From NCBI GenBank assembly GCA_964612735.1, contig CAZTEB010000010.1, positions 1-21,827 of the forward strand: a DNA stretch of 21,827 bases. Direction: 5' to 3'. A program made the translations under genes and the position numbers. Below the pieces are notes generated by a model, which was not told where the DNA came from, did not search any database, and was given only the letters and a program-made list of their open reading frames with translations. Below, piece by piece: positions 8,537 through 16,051 of this stretch; within the stretch, counting starts at the first letter, position 1, and every line of letters begins with the position of its first letter. The DNA is from CAZTEB01 sp964612735 (GTDB lineage Bacteria; Patescibacteriota; Microgenomatia; UBA1400; PJMF01).

Positions 8537-9537
8537 TACGCGCTCACTTTCGCAAGAGCTTTTCGATACATCGCGACCTTATCTGGTGACCTTAAGGCTG
8601 TGAAAAGTAGTATCCGTAATAAACATCCAAGTTGTAATAGGGCCTGAGCAAACTGCAATTGCCAGATAGGCTTATGCTTAGACCAAATATAAAGATAGCC
8701 ACTTAGTTCACCAAGTACGGCATTCTCTGAGGTAGAGCTGGCGCTTCCAAGGTGAGTGATCTTGGCTTTGGGCTCAATGGCAATATCCCAGTGGTGTCGT
8801 CGAGCTCTGAGACAGTACTCCATATCCTCACCATACATGAAGAAGGCGCCGTCTAAGTCCCCAATCTCGTTAATAACCGATCTGCGGATGCACATCGCTG
8901 TGCCAGCCACCCAATCTGTGGACGACAAAGAGCTGGGTATGCCAGCTGCTTCTTTGCCTGTATGCTGCGTTGAGGGTAGGAGTCTTCCCACTATTGGTAG
9001 GTCATCTAGCATGGTCATATGAGTAAACAATGACAAAAGTGTGGGAGTGTTGCCACCTTGGGGTTGCGGAGTGCCATCTGAGTTATAGAGTTGCGCAGAT
9101 ATAATTCCAAGTCTGTCATCTGGCAGGTCTACAGATGATAAATGAGCTGTGGTTTCATCTGTTGGGCGCTCAGCAAAACTTTTGAGTAAGGCAGCAATGG
9201 CTCCCCTTTGAACAAGAGCGTCTGAGTTTAGAAGTAGGACTAGTTCACCAGTTGTAGCGGCGATGCCTTGATTGTTGGCCCTGGCAAACCCAACATTTTT
9301 AGCATTAGTAATGAGTTGTGTGGTAAGCGATGTCTGTTTGCACCACTTTTTGAGGTGAGTAGCTGAGTCATCAGGAGAGTTGTTGTCAACAATACAGACA
9401 TCAATTTGTTTTTTTAGTGAAGCACTTGCTGCAACATCTTTTTCAATAGAATTCAGCGACTGAAGCGTTATGTCCCGCGTACCATACGAGACAATGATAA
9501 TACTCAGTGATACTGGTTGTGAGCGTTTAGAAGACAT
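8536..9537 (-). CDS. GT2-family glycosyltransferase (rhamnosyltransferase-like)
   Basis: A 333-residue GT-A enzyme. Motifs in order are LSIIIVSYGT (11-20), VCIVDNNSPDDS (47-58), NVGFARANNQGI, LLLNSDALV, DWVAGTAMCIRR and FFMYGEDMEYCLRARR. The last carries the GED acidic pair of the rhamnosyltransferase-like subgroup. An insertion of about 20 residues rich in T and D lies between the DXD-like region and the acceptor domain. The C-terminus ends in a hydrophobic or amphipathic segment (LQFAQALLQLGCLLRILLFTAL) that could sit at the membrane. It lies 4 nt after the acyltransferase gene and overlaps the O-antigen ligase-like gene by one base. It is paralogous to the GT2 at 3315-4187 at motif level. 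Donor unknown. Confidence 0.87.
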   Translation of the reverse strand: MSSKRSQPVSLSIIIVSYGTRDITLQSLNSIEKDVAASASLKKQIDVCIVDNNSPDDSATHLKKWCKQTSLTTQLITNAKNVGFARANNQGIAATTGELVLLLNSDALVQRGAIAALLKSFAERPTDETTAHLSSVDLPDDRLGIISAQLYNSDGTPQPQGGNTPTLLSLFTHMTMLDDLPIVGRLLPSTQHTGKEAAGIPSSLSSTDWVAGTAMCIRRSVINEIGDLDGAFFMYGEDMEYCLRARRHHWDIAIEPKAKITHLGSASSTSENAVLGELSGYLYIWSKHKPIWQLQFAQALLQLGCLLRILLFTALRSPDKVAMYRKALAKVSA

Positions 9538-9541
9538 GAGT

Positions 9542-10147
9542 TTACTGGAACATTCTGGCGCGTCCTAGTGTGTAGTTCAGCTCTTTGACATCTCGGCTTC
9601 CTATATGCTTTGCAGGTACGCCAGCTACAATTGTTTTGGCTTCTACATCCTTGGTTACCACGGCACCTGCAGCAACTATAGCCCCATCCCCAATCGTCAC
9701 TCCGGGTAGAATAATAGCTCTTGGTCCGATAAAGACGTAGTCCCCAATGCTTACCTTTTCTTCTCTAGCAGCCATGGTTGAACTGGTGATGTCATGCTCA
9801 CTAGTCCAAATCATAACTTCAGAAGCAATATCTACGTGGCTGCCGATTTCCAAACCTCCTCTAGAGTTGAGCAGTTGCATTCTGCCATCAAGGGTTGCTC
9901 TCTCTCCAATCAAGGTGTCATCGCCTATTACTATATGTCGAGGGTCATATACACGAGCCATCATGTGAATGGTAGACCCTCTCCCCATTTTTAAGCCAGC
10001 AAGTCTGTAGAAAAGCTTACGTACGGAGTGGAATGGCACGAATCCAACTCCCCACCATAAGAAGCCAGTAACTAACTCTAGCCAAAGTGTTCTAATTCTA
10101 TTAATTGCTTTCGCTGGTAGCGACGTACGACCAGTGTTTGAACTCAT
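9542..10147 (-). CDS. Hexapeptide-repeat (LbH) O-acyltransferase, WcaF/maltose-acetyltransferase-like
   Basis: A 201-residue protein likely to O-acetylate a sugar of the glycan using acetyl-CoA. The first 50 residues contain a hydrophobic/aromatic helix (about 20-40, [20 protein letters not shown]). The left-handed beta-helix follows, with hexapeptide repeats from about 55 to 175: [64 protein letters not shown], then the standard end [12 protein letters not shown]118 in SEHDI is a candidate catalytic histidine. It starts a new transcript by sequence: after the ruvB TAA there is a TACAAT box, then six bases, then ATG. It is followed 4 nt later by the GT2 gene. The acyl group and acceptor are inference from family and context. 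Confidence 0.85.
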   Translation of the reverse strand: MSSNTGRTSLPAKAINRIRTLWLELVTGFLWWGVGFVPFHSVRKLFYRLAGLKMGRGSTIHMMARVYDPRHIVIGDDTLIGERATLDGRMQLLNSRGGLEIGSHVDIASEVMIWTSEHDITSSTMAAREEKVSIGDYVFIGPRAIILPGVTIGDGAIVAAGAVVTKDVEAKTIVAGVPAKHIGSRDVKELNYTLGRARMFQ

Positions 10148-10153
10148 AGTTGC

Positions 10154-10159
10154 ATTGTA
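10154..10159 (-). promoter_or_regulatory. -10 box of a predicted leaderless promoter for the acyltransferase operon
   Basis: The minus-strand order is: ruvB stop TAA, GC, TACAAT, six bases (GCAACT), ATG. A -10 hexamer one mismatch from TATAAT places the transcription start at or next to the ATG, with no room for a ribosome site. No convincing -35 was found. The same layout precedes ruvA. Confidence 0.55.
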
Positions 10160-10161
10160 GC

Positions 10162-11166
10162 TTATTTTGCCTGAGGTGGGTATGGTAGGCCCACGTGCTG
10201 GTAAGCTTTTTGTGTCACCACTCTACCCTGGGGCGTTTTTTTAAGAAAGCCTAACTCTATCAGGTAGGGCTCGATAACCTCCTCAACAGTTACGCTATCT
10301 TCGTGAAGTGTGGTGCTAATAGTTGAAATACCAACGGGGCCACCGCCGTGCTTAGTTATTAGTTGTGTTATGAAGTAACGATCCGTCTCGGTGAGGCCTT
10401 GAGAGTCAATGGCGTGTAGCTCTAGAGCTGCATCCACAATATCTGACGATATATCTTGTTTTTTAACTTGGGCGTAGTCCCTGATCCTCTTGAGAATCTT
10501 CAAGGCAATTCTGGGGGTGCCCCTACCTCTGTGAGCAATTGCTATGGCCGTAGCATCATCAATGCTGACGCCGAGTGTGCTGGCAGCCTGAGAAATGATC
10601 ACTGCTAGTTCCTCGGGACTATAGTGATGAAGGCGATGGACACTGCCAAATCTGTCTCTGAATGGCCCAGATAGTGAGCCGAATTTAGTGGTGGCGCCAA
10701 CCAGTGTAAATGGTGGTAGCTCTAGACGTACAGTGCGGGCAGAAGGACCCTTGCCGATGATAATGTCTAAGGCAAAATCTTCCATAGCGGCGTAGAGCAT
10801 TTCTTCGATCGCGGTGTGTAAGCGATGGACTTCATCAATAAATAACACATCACGCGGTTCTAGTGTAGTGAGCACCGCTGCTAAGTCACCTGTCTTTCTC
10901 AATGCTGTTCCAGAGCTAATGTGAATATTTGCTGTCATTTCTTTAGCCACTAAGTGGGAGAGGGTCGTTTTTCCTAGTCCAGGTGGCCCATAGAGCAGGA
11001 CGTGGTCGAGAGCTTCTCCACGCTCTTTAGCAGCCTGAAGAGCAATGGTTAAAGCAGTTTTTACCTTTGATTGACCATGGAAAGCTTGCCAGTCTTGAAC
11101 TCTAAGCGATTGAAGTAGTCGCTCATCCTCTTCTGAAAGTGTGGTCGTTGTTACGTCATCAACCAT
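10162..11166 (-). CDS. ruvB: Holliday junction branch-migration helicase RuvB
   Basis: The AAA+ motor of the RuvAB branch-migration complex, acting on four-way junctions in recombination and replication-fork repair. The 334-residue length is typical. Walker A is GPPGLGKTT (60-68), Walker B is [11 protein letters not shown] (106-116), sensor 1 lies in LVGATTKFG (155-163), and the arginine-finger region is PFRDRFG (168-174). [12 protein letters not shown] forms the sensor-2 region. The C-terminal winged helix contains [11 protein letters not shown] and [19 protein letters not shown]. The ATG overlaps the end of ruvA by 8 nt, so the two are translationally coupled. The sequence is intact with no missing key residue. 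Its setting inside a glycan locus is unusual. Confidence 0.97.
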   Translation of the reverse strand: MVDDVTTTTLSEEDERLLQSLRVQDWQAFHGQSKVKTALTIALQAAKERGEALDHVLLYGPPGLGKTTLSHLVAKEMTANIHISSGTALRKTGDLAAVLTTLEPRDVLFIDEVHRLHTAIEEMLYAAMEDFALDIIIGKGPSARTVRLELPPFTLVGATTKFGSLSGPFRDRFGSVHRLHHYSPEELAVIISQAASTLGVSIDDATAIAIAHRGRGTPRIALKILKRIRDYAQVKKQDISSDIVDAALELHAIDSQGLTETDRYFITQLITKHGGGPVGISTISTTLHEDSVTVEEVIEPYLIELGFLKKTPQGRVVTQKAYQHVGLPYPPQAK

Positions 11167-11734
11167 GCTTTAGTTGTGTTAGTGCTTGCTTGATACTTTG
11201 TTCAACACTTTGGCTCTCAATGTCTAGCTTCTGGGTAGCTTGTTCAGCTGCTGCTTCATCAAATCCTAGGCTCTGGAGCGCCCCAACTACATCCTGGTGT
11301 TTTTTAGAGAGTGGTGGCAAGTCAAGTGACTCAAGTGCTCCAAGGTGATCTCTGAGTTCAATAATAATTTTTTGAGCCAACTTTTTACCAACTCTTGGGA
11401 AAGCGGTGAAAAAAACGATATCCGCTTCTCTGATGGCATCACTTAAAGCTTGAGCACCCTTGCTCACCACGTGTAATGCTGTCTGTGGCCCAACGCCAGA
11501 CACACTGAGAACTAGTTCAAAGGATTTTTTTTCTGGGTGACTTTCAAAGCCATAAAGCTTAATGCTATCTTCTCTGACATGGGTATGAATAAAAAGAAGC
11601 GCTTCATTTTGCTGTGACTGTCGTAGCCTCTCTAAAGTAGTTGGACCCACAGAGACTTGATAGCCAACACCATTAACTTCAAGACAAACTTCGTCGTCAG
11701 TGATGTGGGCTGTGCCTCGTAGAAGAGCAATCAT
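11159..11734 (-). CDS. ruvA: Holliday junction DNA-binding protein RuvA
   Basis: Binds four-way junctions as a tetramer and loads RuvB. The 191-residue length is normal. It opens with the MIALLRGTA start of the OB-fold domain (1-62), with GVGYQV at 22-27. Two helix-hairpin-helix motifs follow: VLSVSGVGPQTALHVVS at about 75-91 and FPRVGKKLAQKIIIELRDHLG at about 110-130. The C-terminal domain III (about 145-190) contains ALQSLGFDEAAAEQATQKL, the part that contacts RuvB. The ATG at 11734 is preceded six bases upstream by a TATACT box, so it may be transcribed from its own leaderless promoter as well as from the upstream genes. It ends GGT-TGA-TGA, two stop codons in a row, evidence that UGA is a stop here. 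Confidence 0.97.
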   Translation of the reverse strand: MIALLRGTAHITDDEVCLEVNGVGYQVSVGPTTLERLRQSQQNEALLFIHTHVREDSIKLYGFESHPEKKSFELVLSVSGVGPQTALHVVSKGAQALSDAIREADIVFFTAFPRVGKKLAQKIIIELRDHLGALESLDLPPLSKKHQDVVGALQSLGFDEAAAEQATQKLDIESQSVEQSIKQALTQLKHG

Positions 11735-11740
11735 ATGAAG

Positions 11741-11746
11741 AGTATA
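11741..11746 (-). promoter_or_regulatory. -10 box of a predicted leaderless promoter for ruvAB
   Basis: The minus-strand order is: ruvC stop TAG, TA, TATACT, six bases (CTTCAT), ATG of ruvA. The box-to-start distance suits a transcript starting at the ATG. No clear -35 was found. The surrounding ten bases, 11741-11750, form the palindrome AGTATATACT. Confidence 0.55.
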
Positions 11747-11748
11747 TA

Positions 11749-12246
11749 CTATCTGTGGGTTTCATTCGGATCAAGCAAGCTATGAGTGAGCAGTATTCCT
11801 AGTGCATCAATAGCATCATCTATGACTTTTTCGGTGGGGATCTTTAGTTGTAGCTGAATCATTTTTGCCATTGCTTTTTTGTCTGCCCTGCCGTTCCCGG
11901 TAACTGCGGATTTAATGGTGCCTGGATTGTACTCCCGTATCGTTAGATTTTTTGCTGCACAAGTTGCTAGTATTACTCCTCGAGCCTCACTTACTTTGAG
12001 AGCAGTTGTAGTATTTTTGGAAAAGTAAAGTGTTTCGATTGCCAGTACATTACAAGAATGTGTATCTATTATTTCTAGGAGATCTTTTTGCAGCTTAAGG
12101 TAGCGTTGTTCGAGTGCTACTTGTTTGGAAGTAGTGATACAGCCAAAAGAGTGTGCTTCTATCTTGCCTCTGTGTAGGCATTTTCCGACTGCCCAGCCAA
12201 CTCGATCATAGCCAGGATCGATAGCTAATATCATTGGTTTTTGCAT
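11749..12246 (-). CDS. ruvC: Holliday junction resolvase RuvC
   Basis: Cuts Holliday junctions symmetrically with two metal ions, completing recombination begun by RuvAB. The 165-residue length is typical. The RNase-H-like fold shows its acidic residues: D10 in ILAIDPGYDRVGWA, E71 in VLAIETLYFSKN, and D143/D144 with D147 in VIDDAIDALGI. The central ALKVSEARGVI helix and YNPGTIKSAVTGNGRADKKAM segment are standard. Its ATG shares one base with the stop of the upstream GT4 gene (TAATG), so translation is coupled to a glycosyltransferase. The ruvA gene follows 14 nt later with its own promoter-like box. Confidence 0.97.
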   Translation of the reverse strand: MQKPMILAIDPGYDRVGWAVGKCLHRGKIEAHSFGCITTSKQVALEQRYLKLQKDLLEIIDTHSCNVLAIETLYFSKNTTTALKVSEARGVILATCAAKNLTIREYNPGTIKSAVTGNGRADKKAMAKMIQLQLKIPTEKVIDDAIDALGILLTHSLLDPNETHR

Positions 12247-13412
12247 TATTGAGCTATTTCAAGCAGGGTATCAAGCACTTTTTGCGCAGAGGTGTCCCAG
12301 TCAAATTTTTGAATTTGTTCTCGAGCTTTTCTGCGATAGACAGCTCTCTCTTTTGCCTTCAAGTTGAGGCCTTCTTTAATACCTCTAATGCAGTCTGGAG
12401 TGCTGTTGGGGTCAACTTTGATTCCAGCCTCACCAACTACCTCTGGTAAACTAGTAGTGTTGGAGACGACTGGTACCACACCAAGTTGAAGGGCTTCTAG
12501 CGGTGGTATGCCAAAACCTTCGTATAGCCCGAGTAACACGAGTAACTCAGCTTGGCTGAGTAGCGCGGTTTTATCTGAGTTGCTGACAAAGCCTGTCAGT
12601 ATAATGTCATCAGTGTAAGGTGAGGAGACAATCCTTTCTAATATTGGCTCAGCTAGCCAGCCCACCTTGCCGATTAAGACCAGCTGAGGTGAAGCTACCC
12701 TCTTTGACCGTGGCGAAAAAATGCCTTGTTCCATATGTCTTCTGACTTGTTCGTATGCCTCGATCATTCGAGTAATGTTTTTTCTAGGCTGCAATGTTCC
12801 CACGTAAGCTAAGAAGGGCTTGGTGATTTTGTAGCGCCTCAGCACTTTCTTTTTTTCTGCAGTTGAAACAGTTGGTAGATCAGAAACTCCTGGATATGCG
12901 ACTACTACGTCCTCAGGTTTACGCTTGTAGTGTTGCAACACATCCTGCTTGGTAGCCCTGCTAATAGCAACTACCTTTTCTGCGCGGCGAGCACTATATT
13001 TTGTCCAGTGATAAAGTTGTTGAAAATCTTTTTTCTTAAAGTATTCGGGGTGCGTGATGTAGGACATATCCATGACGGTTGAGACATAGGGAATTGAGCA
13101 CAACCTTGGGGCGTAGTGGCCAGGAGTAAAGAAAACGTCATAGTCGTTGAGATGAGATAGTAAGTGTCGGGGGGCGGCCCACTGTGTCCAGAGGCGCTCG
13201 GGCAAAACTACTTGATACCGCCAACCCTCTCTAGGTGTTGGCATATCATCTTTCGGTTGTTGAGAAAGCAACACTGTGCAAGTGATGTTGTCTTTTTGGT
13301 GAGTTAATCTTTCCAGTGCTTGCAGCAATTGGTAGGCATATACATTGCTACCCACCCTGTTGGTGACGTTAGCCTCGTTGCCATCGATAGCTATATGAAC
13401 TTTTTCTGCCAT
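12246..13412 (-). CDS. GT4-family glycosyltransferase
   Basis: A 388-residue GT-B enzyme. I chose the ATG at 13412, 1 nt after the previous stop, because the protein then begins MAEKVHIAIDGNEANV as GT4 relatives do. The open frame reaches back to 13487, but that stretch lies inside the upstream gene and does not resemble GT4. Motifs are GSNVYAYQLL (21-30), FFTPGHYAP (94-102), VGTLQPRKN (204-212) and LYEGFGIPPLEAL (296-308), giving the EX7E pair E298/E306. It is closely related in layout to the preceding GT4 at 13414-14544, suggesting an old tandem duplication. Its stop overlaps the ruvC start (TAATG). Confidence 0.85.
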   Translation of the reverse strand: MAEKVHIAIDGNEANVTNRVGSNVYAYQLLQALERLTHQKDNITCTVLLSQQPKDDMPTPREGWRYQVVLPERLWTQWAAPRHLLSHLNDYDVFFTPGHYAPRLCSIPYVSTVMDMSYITHPEYFKKKDFQQLYHWTKYSARRAEKVVAISRATKQDVLQHYKRKPEDVVVAYPGVSDLPTVSTAEKKKVLRRYKITKPFLAYVGTLQPRKNITRMIEAYEQVRRHMEQGIFSPRSKRVASPQLVLIGKVGWLAEPILERIVSSPYTDDIILTGFVSNSDKTALLSQAELLVLLGLYEGFGIPPLEALQLGVVPVVSNTTSLPEVVGEAGIKVDPNSTPDCIRGIKEGLNLKAKERAVYRRKAREQIQKFDWDTSAQKVLDTLLEIAQ

Positions 13413-13413
13413 G

Positions 13414-14544
13414 CTAGGTATGATTCTGTATTGCTTTAGTGTAGACGGCGTCCGTCTCTTTAGCTGTCTTTCTCCAAGAAAAAGCATGTCGTCGAATAAT
13501 CATTTTTTGTAGTCTTTTCTGCTGCTGTGCTGCTGTTTCATTTAAAATGTTCTTGATCCCCTCGGAAATACTCTCGATAGACTTGGGATTAATCAGCTCT
13601 GCAGCATTACCTGCTACTTCCGGCATAGCGGAGATATCAGAGGTGACAACTGGTGTACCGTGATAAAAAGCCTCTAGTATCGGCAAGCCAAAGCCTTCAT
13701 ATAGACTGGGATAGGCAACTAGTTCTGCCTCACTATATAAAACTGAGAGCTCCTGATCACTGACCCTACCCAGCATTCTTAGGCCTGAAAGACCTTCGTG
13801 TTCTGATATATGATCCCAGCCTTTTGCTCCTGCGATGTAAAGGTCGATGTCTTTTGCCATAGGTTGCCAGGCCTTAATGAGTCTGTGAATGTTTTTTCGT
13901 GGTTCGGTAGTTCCTACAAATAGTATGAAGTTTTTGTCTAGATTTAGTCGCTCTTTGATCAGTTGATATCCTTTTTCTGTAAGTGACTCTGCCACAGCCT
14001 GAGTCTCGAGCGGAAGTGCTTCATGTATGACGTGAACATTACTTTCTGGGATTTCTAAGAGCTCAACAATATCATTTTTAGTAGCTTGGCTCACAGCTAT
14101 GATTTGAGCATTTCTTTTTTTAAGGACATCCCAGGCCCTGCGATGGTGAGCCAAAATGGTTGGGTGTGCAGTCTCAGGAAACTTTACCAAAGCCAGATCG
14201 TGAATAGTAGAAACTAGTGGAATTTTCTTATCTGGTGGTTGGAGCCAGTCCCAGCTGTGAAACACTTCAATACTCGGTAATACTCCAGAGATTTTGTGTA
14301 AATTGTGACGCCATAGCAGGGAAAGTAGTGCGGGTGGATACCATTCTACTGTGTGCTCATGTGGTTTACTCTTGGCTATCTCTTTTTTAAGATGGCTATG
14401 GTTTCGTAGTGACGATCCATACGCAAACACTCTGCTTGGAGTCGTATCACTTAGGGCTGTAATGAGGTTAGATGTATATCTAGAGACTCCCCGATGATAC
14501 ATCAAAGAAGTGGCATCTATGCCGATGTTTCGATATTTTTTCAT
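13414..14544 (-). CDS. GT4-family glycosyltransferase
   Basis: A 376-residue GT-B enzyme. It opens YRNIGIDATSLMYHRGVSRYTSNL, with the GVSRY loop typical of GT4 acceptor domains. FHSWDWLQPP follows near residue 95, STIHDLALVKFPE at 112-124, VGTTEPRKN at 210-218 and SLYEGFGLPILEAF at 280-293 (EX7E pair E283/E291), then SDISAMPEVAGNAAELINP. The order and spacing match the following GT4 gene. It lies 2 nt after the GT-C gene and 1 nt before the next GT4. No membrane segment is seen. Donor sugar unknown; such enzymes often use GDP-mannose or dTDP-rhamnose. Confidence 0.85.
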   Translation of the reverse strand: MKKYRNIGIDATSLMYHRGVSRYTSNLITALSDTTPSRVFAYGSSLRNHSHLKKEIAKSKPHEHTVEWYPPALLSLLWRHNLHKISGVLPSIEVFHSWDWLQPPDKKIPLVSTIHDLALVKFPETAHPTILAHHRRAWDVLKKRNAQIIAVSQATKNDIVELLEIPESNVHVIHEALPLETQAVAESLTEKGYQLIKERLNLDKNFILFVGTTEPRKNIHRLIKAWQPMAKDIDLYIAGAKGWDHISEHEGLSGLRMLGRVSDQELSVLYSEAELVAYPSLYEGFGLPILEAFYHGTPVVTSDISAMPEVAGNAAELINPKSIESISEGIKNILNETAAQQQKRLQKMIIRRHAFSWRKTAKETDAVYTKAIQNHT

Positions 14545-14546
14545 GA

Positions 14547-16016
14547 TTACTTTTGATACACTCGAACAAAACCAATGTTTGGTGTGTCTAGTACGTCGGT
14601 TTCAGTATACTGGTTTTGCTTGATCAGTGATATTACTCGATCTTCAGGATCTGTTAAATCTCGCAAATAATCAAATACCAGTAGTGTTTGATACTGAGTT
14701 ATTGATGCCACGAAGCCATCCTCATCTAGCGCTTCTGTGGAAAGTACGCCAGTGCTAGTACTCGGAAACGCACCTTGGTTGTACCACATCCAAGGTGCAT
14801 ATGGTTCTGAAAAAGCAAATACTGTGCTACTTGATGACGGATCATATGACTGTGTTATTTGAGTGTGTAGTTTTCGCCAATTTTCTCGTTGAAGAACTGG
14901 GTTGCTCCAGTAGTGATAGAGGCTCAGTCCATTTATCAAAAGCACGATGACTGTCGCCGCAATCATGTCCTTTTTTCTCAGTCTGCTAAATAGCTCAGCT
15001 AGCAAGAGATAGAAGGCAGGTAGTAGGTATACTACTCGCTTAGGCCTCAGGATAGGAATGTAAAAAGAAACCAGCCAGCTTGCTGCTAGTGGTAGTACTA
15101 TCCAAAGCACGAGAGCGCTGTTTTCTCGTACATATTTGACTATAGTTGCCTTTTTAACACTGGATAACAGTTGATACTTCCAAACTAGGTAGGCAGTAGT
15201 GATTGCTAGTAGTGCCATAGATAGTAGTACTGGTGCTGAGATATCAAGGGGGATAACTCCAAGTACAAATTTCCCGAGAGTGACAAATAGCGATTTAAAC
15301 TGAGTCAGACTAACTACCCGATCCCAACCGGGAAGAGTTGAGCGAACTTCCCCTCCTCTCTCTAGCTGTTTGAAGAGCATTGGTAGCCACGGTAGGAAGG
15401 CTATGCTCGACGTAGCTAAGCTCACAATGAAGCTGGTAACTGCTGGTCGGTGTTTGAAGTACACATGCATTGCTTGTGCCAGAATAAGTACGCCATATAG
15501 GTATGAGCTGTAGAGCCCAGCTAGAGTGAGTAGCGTGAATGCTACCTGTTGTTTGCGAGTTCGGAGTCCGCTGATGAGCGGTAGCCAGCTCAGGGTTGCA
15601 AACATAGCAGGAAGCGAATACGGTCTAAGCTCCTGAGAGAAATAAATGTGAAATGAGTTTGTGGCCAAGAAGAATGCCGCCAGTAGACCCACCTCAGACG
15701 AATGGAGTTTTTTTCCCACTGCCCAAGTAGCCCAAATAGTAATTAAGCCAGGCATAAGTGCGCCAACGGTTCTCAGCCACCACTCGCTGTCAGAGATATA
15801 TAGAGCTGCATGAACAATTAGATGAAGCAGTGGTGGTTGAAAGTCATGAGCAATATCAAATTGCCGAATTAGAGGTCTGGCACTTTCTAATGCCTGAGCT
15901 GCTTCATCAAGCCAAAATGAGCCTTGGATTAGTGGTAGCCGCAAGATTGTAGCGACTATCAGAACTACTACGACGGCAAAGTAATGTTTGTATCCTTTTT
16001 GAAGAAACCAAGTCAT
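14547..16016 (-). CDS. GT-C (GT39/ArnT-like) membrane glycosyltransferase
   Basis: A 489-residue polytopic protein, expected to take a sugar from a polyprenyl-phosphate donor at the outer face. After the first helix (about 11-30) the external loop has GSFWLDEAAQA with the acidic pair D37-E38, the usual GT-C catalytic position. HDFQPPLLHLIVH (57-69) and FSQELRPYSLPAMF follow, both common in this subgroup. About ten further hydrophobic helices run to residue 365, and the last 115 residues form a soluble domain. It is the first gene of the minus-strand run. A TATACT box ends 5 nt before the ATG, and TTCAGA lies 17 bp further upstream, so it probably starts a leaderless transcript that includes the following GT4 genes and ruvC. 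Confidence 0.85.
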   Translation of the reverse strand: MTWFLQKGYKHYFAVVVVLIVATILRLPLIQGSFWLDEAAQALESARPLIRQFDIAHDFQPPLLHLIVHAALYISDSEWWLRTVGALMPGLITIWATWAVGKKLHSSEVGLLAAFFLATNSFHIYFSQELRPYSLPAMFATLSWLPLISGLRTRKQQVAFTLLTLAGLYSSYLYGVLILAQAMHVYFKHRPAVTSFIVSLATSSIAFLPWLPMLFKQLERGGEVRSTLPGWDRVVSLTQFKSLFVTLGKFVLGVIPLDISAPVLLSMALLAITTAYLVWKYQLLSSVKKATIVKYVRENSALVLWIVLPLAASWLVSFYIPILRPKRVVYLLPAFYLLLAELFSRLRKKDMIAATVIVLLINGLSLYHYWSNPVLQRENWRKLHTQITQSYDPSSSSTVFAFSEPYAPWMWYNQGAFPSTSTGVLSTEALDEDGFVASITQYQTLLVFDYLRDLTDPEDRVISLIKQNQYTETDVLDTPNIGFVRVYQK

Positions 16017-16021
16017 ACACT

Positions 16022-16050
16022 AGTATAGCTTGGAAGTGGTACAATCTGAA
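16022..16050 (-). promoter_or_regulatory. Predicted leaderless promoter of the GT-C/GT4/ruv run
   Basis: Minus strand: -35-like TTCAGA (16050-16045), 17-bp spacer, -10 TATACT (16027-16022), five bases, ATG at 16016. The hexamer is identical to that before ruvA. It interleaves with the plus-strand promoter of the decarboxylase gene. Confidence 0.5.
16037..16045 (+). promoter_or_regulatory. Predicted leaderless extended -10 promoter of the UDP-glucuronate decarboxylase gene
   Basis: TGGTACAAT is an extended -10 element (TGn plus TACAAT) ending six bases before the GTG start at 16052. No -35 is apparent, which an extended -10 can offset. The purine-rich GGAAG at 16032 lies too far (about 15 nt) to be a good ribosome site. 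Confidence 0.5.
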
Positions 16051-16051
16051 T

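Noticed and set aside
11159..11170. UGA recoded as glycine, as in some CPR lineages
   Set aside because: ruvA ends in two consecutive in-frame UGA codons exactly at its normal length, and the GT-C gene at 5389 also ends with UGA.
11741..11750. AGTATATACT palindrome as a repressor operator
   Set aside because: It is only ten bases of A/T-rich sequence and is more simply explained as a -10 box plus the end of ruvC.
13413..13487. Extended N-terminus for the GT4 gene from an ATG at 13487
   Set aside because: The 25 extra residues overlap the upstream gene and do not resemble GT4 starts; the ATG at 13412, 1 nt after the previous stop, gives the normal beginning.
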